The position numbers were made by a program, and so were the translations under genes. From Desulfobacula sp. (lineage in GTDB: Bacteria > Desulfobacterota > Desulfobacteria > Desulfobacterales > Desulfobacteraceae), in the NCBI GenBank assembly GCA_027858355.1, contig JAQICW010000652.1:1-29077 (forward strand): a DNA stretch of 29,077 nucleotides, given 5' to 3'. Under the pieces are notes generated by a model that saw only the letters and a list, made by a program, of their open reading frames with translations, searched no databases and was not told the DNA's origin. Numbering within the stretch: position 1 is the first letter of the stretch; each line of letters opens with the position of its first letter. Positions 15,149 through 23,881 of the stretch are shown here, one piece after another.

Positions 15149-16621
15149 ATGGTAAATCACATGAAGCCAAGAAGTAATAAACTTGTTTTAATTATAAGCC
15201 TGCTTCTTATTACTGGCTTTGCAGCAACAAGTCTGGCAAGCTATTATGTTTCAAGAGAGTCATTAAGATCACATATTAAGCTGAATGAACTTCCATTAAC
15301 CTGTGATAATATCTATTCTGAAATTCAAAAAGATATTCTTCCCCCGATTTTTATCTCATCTCTCATGGCAAATGATACTTTTTTAAGGGAGTGGGTAATT
15401 CAAGGTGAAAATGATATAAGCAAAATAACCCGGTATCTTAATGCAATACAGAAAAAATATAATACAATTACAAGTTTTTTTGTCTCGGAAAAAACAAGGA
15501 ATTATTATCATGCAGATGGAATTTTAAAAAAAGTAGACCCGAAAAACGAGAGTGACAAATGGTATTTCAGGGTACGTTCCCTGAAATCCGGTTATGAAAT
15601 TAATGTTGATCCAGACATGGCCAACAATGAAGCAATGACTGTTTTTATAAATTACAGGGTTTATGATTATGAGAATAATTTTATTGGAGCAGCCGGAATT
15701 GGCATTGCAGTTACAGCTGTAAAAGCACTTATTAAAAAGTATCAGAGAAATTATGATAACAATATTTATTTCATTGATGATAATGGAGATATACAACTCA
15801 ATGGGTCAAATATGTTAAACTCAGTGCGTAATATTTCCCAGATTCAAGGTCTGTCAAGCCATGCAGATGAAATTTTATCAAAAAAAAGCACCTATTTCAC
15901 ATACAGAAAAAATGAAAAGACAATCCATCTGAATACAAGATATATACCTGAACTCAAACTGTTTTTATTTGTTGAACAGGCAGAAGAAAAATCAACAGAG
16001 AAAATTTTTAATACCCTGCTTGCAAATTTTGCTGTCTGTGCAGTAATCACAATTATTATTCTAATTTTAACAAATTTGACAATCTCATCTTTTCAGAGCA
16101 GGCTGGAAAAAATGGCATCCATAGACGGATTAACAGGTATATATAATCGTCATGCTTTTGACATTATTATGAATCAGGTTATTAAGGGTGCCCAGCGGAA
16201 AGATCTTGAACTCTCAATTATTTCCTTTGATATTGATCATTTTAAAAAAATCAATGATGAATTCGGCCATCTGGCAGGGGATTTAGTCATTAAAAATATT
16301 GTCACCCTGACAAAGGATATCATAAGAGAGTCTGATGCCTTTTGTCGATGGGGTGGTGAAGAGTTTCTAATTCTTTTAAAAGATTGCAGCATTGATGATG
16401 CATTGATGATTTGTGAAAAAATCAGGGAAGCTGTTTTCAGTACGCATGTTATTTATAAAGGGGAAAAAATTTTTTCAAGTGTAAGTCTTGGTGTAGCACA
16501 TTATCACCCTGATGAAGATCAGATTAGTCTGTTATCCCGCGTAGATAAACTTTTATACCTTGCAAAAGAGAATGGCAGAAACAGGTCTGAAAAAGAGACC
16601 CCCGCTCCCGCTTCAGTTTAA
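15149..16621 (+). CDS. Cache-domain diguanylate cyclase (GGDEF)
   Basis: 490 residues. The first membrane helix is at about 12-33, then a periplasmic region (about 36-285) with the look of a dCache ligand-binding domain (FFVSEKTRNYYHADG, WYFRVRSL, INYRVYDYENNFIGAAGIGI), then a second helix (286-313). The GGDEF domain covers about 320-482: DGLTGIYNR, FDIDHFKKINDEFGH, and the active-site loop GGEEF at 402-406. RESD at 393-396 lies five residues before it, as expected for an RxxD inhibitory I-site, so c-di-GMP should feed back on activity. It makes c-di-GMP in response to an outside small molecule. ATG 15161 is an alternative start; AAGG sits only one base from ATG 15149. Monocistronic and divergent from the truncated regulator. 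Confidence 0.9.
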   Translation: MVNHMKPRSNKLVLIISLLLITGFAATSLASYYVSRESLRSHIKLNELPLTCDNIYSEIQKDILPPIFISSLMANDTFLREWVIQGENDISKITRYLNAIQKKYNTITSFFVSEKTRNYYHADGILKKVDPKNESDKWYFRVRSLKSGYEINVDPDMANNEAMTVFINYRVYDYENNFIGAAGIGIAVTAVKALIKKYQRNYDNNIYFIDDNGDIQLNGSNMLNSVRNISQIQGLSSHADEILSKKSTYFTYRKNEKTIHLNTRYIPELKLFLFVEQAEEKSTEKIFNTLLANFAVCAVITIIILILTNLTISSFQSRLEKMASIDGLTGIYNRHAFDIIMNQVIKGAQRKDLELSIISFDIDHFKKINDEFGHLAGDLVIKNIVTLTKDIIRESDAFCRWGGEEFLILLKDCSIDDALMICEKIREAVFSTHVIYKGEKIFSSVSLGVAHYHPDEDQISLLSRVDKLLYLAKENGRNRSEKETPAPASV

Positions 16622-16743
16622 CCCGGTTACAGCATCACCTCCCCAAATGCCTCTGTTGTGGCAATCTAAAAATATTGTTTTTTGCTATTATTCCATTAAG
16701 AATGATAATAACAACTGAATATTTGTAAAATCCACCAGTGGAG

Positions 16744-16778
16744 AGATGTTTACCTGTAACGTGTCAAAGGAAACATCT
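16744..16778 (+). promoter_or_regulatory. Stem-loop or operator-like inverted repeat upstream of the beta-oxidation genes
   Basis: AGATGTTTACCT (16744-16755) pairs with AGGAAACATCT (16768-16778) apart from one bulged A, around a 12-base loop. It lies about 50 bases before the start of the 3-hydroxyacyl-CoA dehydrogenase gene. No T-run follows, so it is a poor terminator for the upstream gene. It contains TACCTGT, which also occurs in a palindrome before the acyl-CoA ligase (25639-25660). Confidence 0.35.
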
Positions 16779-16828
16779 TATTACCTTATTATAAATATTC
16801 AGAAAACAAAAACACAGGAGGAGAATCA

Positions 16829-17686
16829 ATGGAAATCAAGAAAATTTGTGTTTTGGGTGCAGGGCTCATGGGTGCCGGCATTGCTCAAACTGCAGCCCGG
16901 GCAGGATTTGATGTAAGTATACGGGATATGGAAGATCGTTTTGTGGAAAATGGGATGGCTTCTATTAAAAATAATCTTGACAGGGCAGTCTCCAAAGGGA
17001 AAATGGAAGAAGATGAAGCTCAAAAGGTTATGGGTAGAATTAAAGGAACCATAGATCTTAAAGAGGCAGCCTGTGATGCTGATATGGTTATCGAGGCCAT
17101 TATTGAAGTAATGGAAGTAAAAAAAGAGGTTTATAAGGAGCTTGATACCTTGTGTCAAAAAGAGACTATATTTGCTTCCAATACTTCAGGCCTTTCCATT
17201 ACAGAAATGGCAAGTGTTACCCAAAGGTCGGGTCAGGTAATAGGTATGCATTTTTTTAATCCTGTTCCCGTCATGAAACTGGTAGAATTAATAAGGGGAT
17301 TTGCCACCACTGATGAAACCCTTGAAATAGCCATGGCATTTGTTGAAAAAATTCAAAAGGTTTCCATAGAAGTGAAAGAATCTCCGGGATTTGCTGTGAA
17401 CCGGATTTTGTGCCCCATGATAAATGAGGCTATTTTTGTTCTTGCAGAAGGTATTGCCAAAGCCAAGGATATTGATGACGGTATGACACTTGGTGCCAAT
17501 CATCCAATAGGCCCCCTTGCTCTTGCTGATATGGTGGGACTTGATACCATCCTTTTTGTTCTGGATGGGTTTCACAAAGAGCTTGGAGAAGATAAATACC
17601 GTCCTGCCCCTTTATTGCGTAAAATGGTAAGAGCCGGGTATCTCGGACGCAAGAGCGGTAAGGGTTTTTACGACTACACAAAGTAA
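16829..17686 (+). CDS. hbd: 3-hydroxyacyl-CoA (3-hydroxybutyryl-CoA) dehydrogenase
   Basis: 285 residues, the normal length for single-domain Hbd/PaaH enzymes. The NAD-binding motif is [19 protein letters not shown] at residues 7-25. The catalytic His and family motif are in [14 protein letters not shown], and the C-terminal dimerisation domain ends in the typical [12 protein letters not shown]. It oxidises 3-hydroxyacyl-CoA to 3-ketoacyl-CoA with NAD+, or the reverse in butyrate formation. Strong ribosome site AGGAGGAG at 16816-16823. First of three genes for fatty-acid or short-chain acyl-CoA turnover, followed after 17 bases by an acyl-CoA dehydrogenase. Substrate chain length cannot be read from the sequence. 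Cytoplasmic. Confidence 0.93.
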   Translation: MEIKKICVLGAGLMGAGIAQTAARAGFDVSIRDMEDRFVENGMASIKNNLDRAVSKGKMEEDEAQKVMGRIKGTIDLKEAACDADMVIEAIIEVMEVKKEVYKELDTLCQKETIFASNTSGLSITEMASVTQRSGQVIGMHFFNPVPVMKLVELIRGFATTDETLEIAMAFVEKIQKVSIEVKESPGFAVNRILCPMINEAIFVLAEGIAKAKDIDDGMTLGANHPIGPLALADMVGLDTILFVLDGFHKELGEDKYRPAPLLRKMVRAGYLGRKSGKGFYDYTK

Positions 17687-17703
17687 TTAATATCGGGGGA
17701 AAT

Positions 17704-19515
17704 ATGGCACAACTTGTTGCAGATAGAAGGGATGTGGATTTTGTACTTCACGAGCAGTTAGAAGTAGAAAAATTAAGTGCGTTTGAAAAGTTTGAAGATT
17801 TTAATAAAAAGACCATTGATCTTGTTGTTTCAGAAGCAAGAAACCTTGCACTTAAAGAGCTGTTGACCTGTATGAAAGATACAGATGAGCAGGGATGTAC
17901 CTTTGAAAACGGAACTGTAAAAGTACCGGAAGCTTTTCACAGGGTTTATGACCTGTTCAAAGAGGGTGAATGGATTGCAATGTGTGATGACCCTGAATAT
18001 GGAGGTCAGGGTATGCCCCATGTTGTGGCAATGGCATCTGATAATTATTTTAATGGAGCAAACTATCCTTTTATGCTCCATAATATTTTAATCCACGGAG
18101 CTGGGAAACTTGTTGAGCGTTTTGGTACAGAAAAGCAGAAACAACTCTTTCTTAAAAAAATGTACACAGGTGAATGGGGCGGTTCCATGCTCTTGACTGA
18201 AGCAGAAGCCGGTTCTGATGTGGGAGCTTTGACCACAAAAGCAGTAAAAAATGATGATGGTACCTATTCCATTACTGGAAATAAAATTTTTATCTCCTCG
18301 GGTGATAATGATCTTGTCGAAAATATTATTCACCCGGTACTGGCAAGGATTGAAGGTGCTCCTGAAGGTACTTCAGGAATCTCACTGTTTCTGGTTCCAA
18401 AGTTCTGGATAAATGATGACGGCAGCCAGGGAGAATTTAATGATATTGTCTGTACCGGGATTGAAGAAAAAATGGGAATCCATGGAAGTCCGACCTGTTC
18501 CATGGCTCTTGGAGGCAAAGGTCAATGCCGAGGTACCCTTCTTGGCAAAGAGAACAAAGGTATGATGGCCATGTTTGTAATGATGAATGAAGCCCGCCTT
18601 CATGTTGGAATGCAGGGCTTTTCATGTGCATCAGCATCCTATCTTAATGCATTGAATTATGCACGGGAAAGGGTGCAGGGAAAACATCTTCAGTCAAGCA
18701 ATGATGCCCCAGGTGTCCCAATTATCCAGCACCCGGATATCAGGCGGATTCTTTTAACCATGAAATCATATTCAGAAGGCATGAGAAGTATCCTTTTTTA
18801 TATTGGGTGGCTTGAAGATATGATTACAGTAAGTAAAGACGATGTTGATAAAGCAAGAAACCAGGGCCTTATTGATGTTCTGATTCCTGTGGCAAAAGGT
18901 TATATCACAGACAGAGCCTTTGAGATGTGCAGCCATGGAGTTCATATTTTTGGAGGGTACGGGTTTACAAAAGAGTATCCCCAGGAACAGCTTTTAAGAG
19001 ATTGCAAAATTACCCAGATTTATGAGGGAACCAATGGAATACAGGCAATGGATCTTCTTGCAAGAAAGCTTTTTCTAAATAAGGGGCAGTCATTTAAAGA
19101 TGTGATAGATGAAATACAAAAAACAGTAGATCAAGCAGCAGATATACAAAATCTCAAAATCCTTGCTTCAAATCTTGGTAAGGCTCTTGGTCAGTTAAAA
19201 GAAGTTGCCCGGAATATCGGTCAAACCCTTAGATCCGAAAATATGATGCATGCCTTTGCCAATGCAACTCCCTTTCTTGATGTAACAGGAGATGTTATTA
19301 TGGCGTGGATGCATTTATGGAGGTCTGTTGTGGTAAATCAAAAACTTGAGCAGAAACCAAAGAAAAAAGATCTTGAATTTTATAATGGTCTGCTTAAAAG
19401 TGCACAGTTTTTTATTAATACCATACTTCCGGTTTCAATGGGTAAAATGGATGTTATTATTGCCAATGATACAACAGTTAATGATATTTCTGAAGCAGCC
19501 TTTGGTGGAAAATAA
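17704..19515 (+). CDS. Acyl-CoA dehydrogenase, long form with C-terminal extension
   Basis: 603 residues, about 200 longer than the classic 380-residue enzymes. It has the long architecture of the DmdC/FadE5-like group: an N-terminal helical extension, the core with LLTEAEAGSDVGAL (FAD/substrate region), RDCKITQIYEGTNGIQ carrying the catalytic Glu441, and a C-terminal acyl-CoA dehydrogenase extension (about 470-600). It introduces the 2,3 double bond into acyl-CoA and passes electrons to ETF. The start is ATG 17704, with GGGGGAA a few bases upstream. It lies 17 bases after hbd and 79 bases before the thiolase. Members act on varied substrates, including fatty acyl-CoA and 3-methylthiopropionyl-CoA, so the substrate here is open. 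Confidence 0.92.
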   Translation: MAQLVADRRDVDFVLHEQLEVEKLSAFEKFEDFNKKTIDLVVSEARNLALKELLTCMKDTDEQGCTFENGTVKVPEAFHRVYDLFKEGEWIAMCDDPEYGGQGMPHVVAMASDNYFNGANYPFMLHNILIHGAGKLVERFGTEKQKQLFLKKMYTGEWGGSMLLTEAEAGSDVGALTTKAVKNDDGTYSITGNKIFISSGDNDLVENIIHPVLARIEGAPEGTSGISLFLVPKFWINDDGSQGEFNDIVCTGIEEKMGIHGSPTCSMALGGKGQCRGTLLGKENKGMMAMFVMMNEARLHVGMQGFSCASASYLNALNYARERVQGKHLQSSNDAPGVPIIQHPDIRRILLTMKSYSEGMRSILFYIGWLEDMITVSKDDVDKARNQGLIDVLIPVAKGYITDRAFEMCSHGVHIFGGYGFTKEYPQEQLLRDCKITQIYEGTNGIQAMDLLARKLFLNKGQSFKDVIDEIQKTVDQAADIQNLKILASNLGKALGQLKEVARNIGQTLRSENMMHAFANATPFLDVTGDVIMAWMHLWRSVVVNQKLEQKPKKKDLEFYNGLLKSAQFFINTILPVSMGKMDVIIANDTTVNDISEAAFGGK

Positions 19516-19516
19516 T

Positions 19517-19547
19517 GAGATGTGAGATGTGAGATATGAGTGGTGAG
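19517..19547 (+). repeat. Short heptamer tandem repeat
   Basis: Four to four and a half copies of a 7-base unit close to GAGATGT (GAGATGT, GAGATGT, GAGATAT, GAGTGGT, GAG) begin one base after the stop of the acyl-CoA dehydrogenase gene. It sits in the 79-base gap before the thiolase. Copy-number change by slippage is possible; no function is evident. Confidence 0.6.
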
Positions 19548-19594
19548 GAATTGATTTTTTTAAATTTCACAACTAAAATAAAGGATATATAAAA

Positions 19595-20845
19595 ATGAAA
19601 GAAGTTGTAATAGTTTCAGGCTGCAGGACTGCTATTGGTGCATTCGGCGGCACATTAAAAGATCTGAATGGAGCAAAAATTGCCAGTGTTACCATGAAAG
19701 AGGCAATTAAAAGGGCAGGAATTGATCCGGAGATTATTGATGATGTAAGATATGGATGCTGTGTAGAGCATCACGATACTTTGAATACAACAAGGGTTGC
19801 AGCGCTCATGGCAGGGATTCCTGATTCAGTTCCTGCTGTCACAGTAAACAGAGTCTGTATCTCAGGTATGGAGGCTGCTATTTCCGGAATGGCCATGATC
19901 CAGGCAGGAATGGCAGATATTATTCTTGCAGGAGGAGTGGAACATATGTCTGGAGTTCCCTATACCGTCCCCAAGGCCAGATGGGGGTGCCGCCTTCAGG
20001 ATCAGCAGTTTGTAGATGCCATGATCCATGCCCTTCACTGCGGTTCACATCTGCTTCCCTTTGATGAATCAACTCCAGTTGATATTGAAAAAGCTCCTGC
20101 AAAATATTTTATGGGAAAACCCTATATAATGGGGCATACAGCTGAATTTGTTGCCCAGCACCTTGATATTTCAAGGCAGGAGATGGATGAAGTTGCCTTA
20201 AGAAGCCATAACAATGCCGAACGTGCAACCAATGATGGCTCTTTTAAAGAAGAGATAGTTCCCATTGAAGTGCCCCAGCGCAGAAAAGATCCTCTTGTTT
20301 TTGATAAAGATGAACATTTCAGGCCGGGCATGACCATGGAAAAGCTTGCAAATCTTCCTTCGGCTTTTATTCCCAAAACAGGAAAGGTCACAGCAGGAAA
20401 TGCAAGTGGTATTAATGATGGATCAACTGGTATGATCATAATGTCTGCTGACAGGGCAAAAGAGTTGGGCCTTAATCCCATTGCAAGAATAAAGGCAACC
20501 GGTATGGGGGCATGCCATCCAACTGTCATGGGTATTTCACCGGTTCCAGCTGTAAAAAGCCTTATGAATAAAAGTGGCCTTGCCATTAATGATTTTGATC
20601 TTGTTGAAGTAAACGAGGCTTTTGCTGCACAATACATAGGATGCGAAAAAGAGCTTGGCTTGAACCGTGACATTACCAATGTAAATGGTTCCGGTATTGG
20701 TCTTGGCCACCCTGTTGGCTCCACCGGCGCAAGAGTCATGGTGACCTTGATGCATGCCATGAAAAAAAGGGGAGATTCTCTTGGACTTGCCACCCTCTGC
20801 GGCGGTGGTGGTGTTGCAATGGCATGTGCTTTAGAAATGCTTTAA
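19595..20845 (+). CDS. Thiolase (acetyl-CoA C-acyltransferase)
   Basis: 416 residues, slightly longer than the usual 390-400. The acyl-accepting cysteine is Cys88 in NRVCISGMEA. The second active-site block is NGSGIGLGHPVGSTGAR with His372, and the third is LCGGGG with Cys402. It cleaves 3-ketoacyl-CoA with CoA, or condenses two acyl-CoA molecules. AAGGAT lies 8 bases before ATG 19595. It completes the dehydrogenase, dehydrogenase and thiolase set of this run and ends just before a strong terminator. Whether it prefers acetoacetyl-CoA or longer substrates cannot be told. Confidence 0.93.
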   Translation: MKEVVIVSGCRTAIGAFGGTLKDLNGAKIASVTMKEAIKRAGIDPEIIDDVRYGCCVEHHDTLNTTRVAALMAGIPDSVPAVTVNRVCISGMEAAISGMAMIQAGMADIILAGGVEHMSGVPYTVPKARWGCRLQDQQFVDAMIHALHCGSHLLPFDESTPVDIEKAPAKYFMGKPYIMGHTAEFVAQHLDISRQEMDEVALRSHNNAERATNDGSFKEEIVPIEVPQRRKDPLVFDKDEHFRPGMTMEKLANLPSAFIPKTGKVTAGNASGINDGSTGMIIMSADRAKELGLNPIARIKATGMGACHPTVMGISPVPAVKSLMNKSGLAINDFDLVEVNEAFAAQYIGCEKELGLNRDITNVNGSGIGLGHPVGSTGARVMVTLMHAMKKRGDSLGLATLCGGGGVAMACALEML

Positions 20846-20880
20846 TCCATAAAAATACTTTAATATTGACAATCTTATAC

Positions 20881-20920
20881 TACAAATACAGCCACATATT
20901 TTAATGTGGCTGTATTTGTA
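20881..20920. terminator. Strong bidirectional terminator hairpin
   Basis: A perfect 17-bp stem, TACAAATACAGCCACAT (20881-20897) against ATGTGGCTGTATTTGTA (20904-20920), with a 6-base loop. It sits between the convergent thiolase and pgi genes. The A/T-rich outer stem supplies the T-tract in both directions, so it should end transcripts from either side. Confidence 0.88.
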
Positions 20921-20962
20921 AAGCCAGGCAGATAATAAAACAGACAGATAATAAACATACTG

Positions 20963-22618
20963 TCAGGTTTTCTGAAATTCTTTGAACGCATTAATCAGTC
21001 CATTTGTGGAAGAATCATGGGATGATATTTTGTTGCCATCCTTTAATTGTGGCAGGATTTTTTTTGCAAGCTGTTTTCCAAGTTCAACTCCCCACTGGTC
21101 AAAACTGAAAATATTCCATATTACTCCCTGGACAAATATTTTGTGCTCATACATTGCTATAAGACTTCCAAGTACATGTGGTGTCAGTTTCTTAAACAAT
21201 ATTGAATTTGATGGCCGGTTGCCTGAAAAAACTTTATGGGGTGTAAGAGCCTGGATTTCATCGTCACTTTTTCCTGCAGCCTTGAGTTCATCAATAACCT
21301 CTTTTTTTGATTTCCCGTTTAAAAGAGCTTCGGTCTGGGCGAAAAAATTAGAGAGTAGAATATCGTGATGATCACCCACAGGATTATGGCTTATGGCAGG
21401 GGCGAGAAAATCAGCAGGAATAAGTTTGGTTCCCTGGTGGATTAATTGATAGAAAGCATGTTGGCCGTTTGTTCCAGGTTCTCCCCATATAACAGGTCCG
21501 GTCTGGTATTTAACATTTTTACCGTTTCTGTCACAGGTTTTTCCATTGCTCTCCATATTACCCTGCTGGAAATATGCCGCAAATCTGTGCATATATTGGT
21601 CATAGGGCAGAATAGACTCTGTTTGTGCATTAAAAAAATTATTATACCAGATTCCAAACAACCCGAGAATTACAGGTATGTTCTGGTTAAATTCAGCTTC
21701 TTTAAAATGCTGATCCATTTCAAATGCGCCCTTGAGCATATCTTCAAAGTTTTCAAATCCAATATAACAGGCTATGGAAAGCCCGATTGCAGACCATAGT
21801 GAATAGCGCCCGCCTACCCAGTCCCAGAATTCAAACATATTATGGGTATCAATACCAAATTCCTTAACACCCTGCCTGTTTGTGGACAATGCAATAAAAT
21901 GTTTTGCAACATGGAGTTTATCTTTTGCAGACTCTAAAAACCATTCTCGTGCAGTAAAAGCATTGGTCATTGTTTCCTGGGTTGTAAAAGTTTTTGATGC
22001 TATCATGAAAAGGGTGGTTTCAGGATCAAGATTTTTCAGGGTTTCACTAATATGGGTGCCATCAATATTTGATACAAAATGAACAGACAGGCCTTGCTTT
22101 GCATATGGTTTAAGGCATTGAGTCACCATTACAGGCCCAAGATCAGAACCCCCGATTCCAATATTAACTATATCTGCAACCTTTTTATTGGTATACCCTT
22201 TCCATTGGCCTGATATGATTTTTGATGAAAAATCCTTCATTTTTTCAAGGACAGCGTTAATATCGGGCATTATATCTTTATCATCAACAAAAACAGAATT
22301 GTTATCTCTGTTTCTTAATGCAGTATGCAAAACTGCCCGGTTTTCCGTCTCATTGATATAATCACCTGAAAACATTTTATTGATGGCATCTTTTAAATTT
22401 ATCTCTTTGGCAAGGCCAAGCAGAAGTCCCAGGGTTTGTTCATCAATTCTGTTTTTGGAATAATCAACAAGAATATTATTAAATCTGATGGAGAATTTAT
22501 CAAAACGTTCTGGATCTTCCTGGAAAAGATCTTTCATGTGAATATTTTTGAACTTGCTGTAATGTTCTGTCAGGTCTTGCCATGCTTTTGTTTTATCAGG
22601 ACTTATTTTATCAAGCAT
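20963..22618 (-). CDS. pgi: Glucose-6-phosphate isomerase
   Basis: 551 residues, typical of the long proteobacterial form. It interconverts glucose 6-phosphate and fructose 6-phosphate in glycolysis and gluconeogenesis. The sugar-phosphate binding motif is GIGGSDLG at 154-161. The family signatures [19 protein letters not shown] and [13 protein letters not shown] are both present, as are the catalytic residues within them. The start ATG 22618 has GGAG 7 bases upstream on the minus strand. It appears to be a single gene ending at the shared terminator; its role is housekeeping and not obviously linked to its neighbours. Confidence 0.97.
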   Translation of the reverse strand: MLDKISPDKTKAWQDLTEHYSKFKNIHMKDLFQEDPERFDKFSIRFNNILVDYSKNRIDEQTLGLLLGLAKEINLKDAINKMFSGDYINETENRAVLHTALRNRDNNSVFVDDKDIMPDINAVLEKMKDFSSKIISGQWKGYTNKKVADIVNIGIGGSDLGPVMVTQCLKPYAKQGLSVHFVSNIDGTHISETLKNLDPETTLFMIASKTFTTQETMTNAFTAREWFLESAKDKLHVAKHFIALSTNRQGVKEFGIDTHNMFEFWDWVGGRYSLWSAIGLSIACYIGFENFEDMLKGAFEMDQHFKEAEFNQNIPVILGLFGIWYNNFFNAQTESILPYDQYMHRFAAYFQQGNMESNGKTCDRNGKNVKYQTGPVIWGEPGTNGQHAFYQLIHQGTKLIPADFLAPAISHNPVGDHHDILLSNFFAQTEALLNGKSKKEVIDELKAAGKSDDEIQALTPHKVFSGNRPSNSILFKKLTPHVLGSLIAMYEHKIFVQGVIWNIFSFDQWGVELGKQLAKKILPQLKDGNKISSHDSSTNGLINAFKEFQKT

Positions 22619-22720
22619 TGTCAGTCTCCGTAAGGGTTCATGTATGTAAATATTTTTGTATAACCCGTTCCAGGGGATTTATCTTTTGGGCTCCGCTGCA
22701 TTTGTATTGTTCTGCAATTG

Positions 22721-23008
22721 CTATCTACCGCCCCAATAATCAGGTTTTCTATGTAAATGCATTATTGCCATAATTCGAATATTATTTTTGATTATTCGGT
22801 AAAGGATACCGTATGGGAATTTGTTTGTTAAACAGCGTCTTGTTTTGGAGTCTATGCTTGCCCATGCATGTGGATGGGCACATATTCTTTCAATCGTAGC
22901 TTTAACTTCCTCGGAGAATCTTAATCCAAGTCCTGGCTGACGTTCTTCATAGTACTCAATGGTTGAAAATAATTCTTTTTCAGCTGACTCATGAAAACTA
23001 TAATTCAT
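22721..23008 (-). CDS. RelE/ParE-family toxin
   Basis: 95 residues. The sequence fits the RelE/ParE fold: an N-terminal SAEKELFSTIEYYEERQPGLGLRFSEEV helix pair, then KFPYGILYRIIKNNIRIMAIMHLHRKPDYW, whose strand pattern and final H-x-x-R-x-P-x-Y-W resemble ParE-type toxins. The start overlaps the stop of the antitoxin gene by 4 bases, the usual antitoxin-first arrangement. The target (ribosome or DNA gyrase) cannot be decided from the sequence. Confidence 0.85.
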   Translation of the reverse strand: MNYSFHESAEKELFSTIEYYEERQPGLGLRFSEEVKATIERICAHPHAWASIDSKTRRCLTNKFPYGILYRIIKNNIRIMAIMHLHRKPDYWGGR

Positions 23009-23235
23009 GTTGAAAATCTTTTCTTGATTTTTTCAAAAACTTTTTCACCAGAAATAAGTTTGGCATTCCCATTTTCAAGATCCTGACAACGAAATTCGAC
23101 TTCTTTTGACCAAGCCTGGTCAATGTCTTTCTGGGTTGGTAAATTTGTGCTATTGATTAATTTGTCAATTAAAGACAAACGATCATCAATCGGAAGATCA
23201 AGAGCCTGTTCAAATATTTTTTCAGCTAAAATCAT
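23005..23235 (-). CDS. Addiction-module antitoxin
   Basis: 76 residues, starting MILAEKIFEQALDLPIDDRL. It resembles the short putative addiction-module component family that is regularly paired with RelE/ParE toxins. ATG 23235 is chosen because GAGGTG lies just upstream on the minus strand; a further in-frame ATG at 23271 would add 12 residues with no such site. It overlaps the toxin gene by 4 bases. Probably binds and neutralises the toxin and represses its own promoter. No clear separate DNA-binding domain is visible. Confidence 0.8.
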   Translation of the reverse strand: MILAEKIFEQALDLPIDDRLSLIDKLINSTNLPTQKDIDQAWSKEVEFRCQDLENGNAKLISGEKVFEKIKKRFST

Positions 23236-23259
23236 AATACACCTCACTTTTATTTCACT

Positions 23260-23380
23260 ATAACAACTCAATACTTACAAAACAACATTTTTGTATTGAC
23301 GAAGTCAGCACCGGGATTCATGGCGGCGAAGCCGCCCCTTGCGGTCAGGTGCAGCACTTTATGTGATCTATAGTTGTTAT
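23260..23380. repeat. Large palindromic hairpin element, attC-like in layout
   Basis: Outer 9-bp arms ATAACAACT (23260-23268) and AGTTGTTAT (23372-23380) enclose nested repeats: CAATAC/GTATTG (23269-23300), GCACC/GGTGC, and a GC-rich tip GGCGGC-gaa-GCCGCC at about 23321-23335. The overall 121-base size and bulged, nested symmetry resemble integron attC sites, but the exact RYYYAAC/GTTRRRY cores are not matched. It lies in AT-rich DNA between the toxin-antitoxin pair and a broken gene. A REP- or MITE-like element is the alternative. Confidence 0.4.
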
Positions 23381-23476
23381 CCATTTTATCCATTGCTCAG
23401 GAGTAAGACTTTTTTTTCGATCTTCCTCTGTTGAATAGAAACCGCTAATAATTCTCCTTCCATCATTGGTCTTCAT
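23345..23476 (-). CDS. Possible 43-residue hypothetical protein
   Basis: A short frame that reads MKTNDGRRIISGFYSTEEDR and continues for 23 more residues (S-L-T-P-E-Q-W-I-K-W..., ending K-C-C-T). AAGGATT lies 8 bases before the ATG on the minus strand, which is the main support. It starts 16 bases after the stop of the frameshifted gene and runs into the right arm of the palindromic element, so its C-terminus may be accidental. No family recognised. It could be a remnant of a longer gene cut by insertion of the hairpin element. Confidence 0.35.
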   Translation of the reverse strand: MKTNDGRRIISGFYSTEEDRKKSLTPEQWIKWITTIDHIKCCT

Positions 23477-23492
23477 AGTCTGAATCCTTAAT

Positions 23493-23878
23493 TCAACAAT
23501 TAATATAAACTATCGGATTGGATGCTCCGTATGGGAGATAATGCTTTACAGACTTTCCAATATATTTATTGCGAATATTATCTTCTGCAATTTTTCCCTC
23601 AAACTCCCACCTGCCCTCTACTTTTACTTTCCTAATAGCATCTTGTATGTTTCTTGTATTGTAAGTCAGGGTGCAGGCGGGATACCATGATTTAATAGCA
23701 AAAACTTCCTTTACTTCACCTCTATAAACAAAAAACGCATAGTCAGCTTTTCTCTCCGGACACCTACTTTCCATATTCCTCGTGTTGCTTCACACAATTC
23801 TTCTTCGGTGATCTTTTCATGGTAAAGTTGGTTGATCCTAATTAAAATTACATTTTCTTTGATTTCAAGTTCATTCAT
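23493..23878 (-). pseudogene. Hypothetical protein gene broken by a frameshift
   Basis: The minus strand from ATG 23878 reads MNELEIKENVILIRINQLYH... to ...ATRGIWKV, then goes out of frame and stops after 55 codons. A second frame takes over near 23765 and reads ...ERKADYAFFVYRGEVKEVFAI... to YIGKSVKHYLPYGASNPIVYINC. Joined across one missing base the two give one protein of about 128 residues with a coherent start and end. The C-terminal pattern (YIGKSV, NPI.Y.N) recalls hypothetical proteins of unknown function seen in diverse bacteria. The ATG lies 3 bases after the stop of the GGGtGRT gene, so it may be co-transcribed. A sequencing error is the alternative to true decay. Confidence 0.7.
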
Positions 23879-23881
23879 TTT

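Noticed and set aside
16622..16828. Riboswitch (for example c-di-GMP GEMM type) downstream of the cyclase
   Set aside because: No GEMM-like conserved core found; only an inverted repeat that looks like an operator or simple stem-loop.
20122..20793. Minus-strand open frame of 223 codons
   Set aside because: Antisense shadow of the thiolase gene, whose active-site motifs are all on the plus strand.
20925..20955. Direct repeat of CAGATAATAAA beside pgi
   Set aside because: Two short AT-rich copies next to a terminator; no sign of array structure or function.
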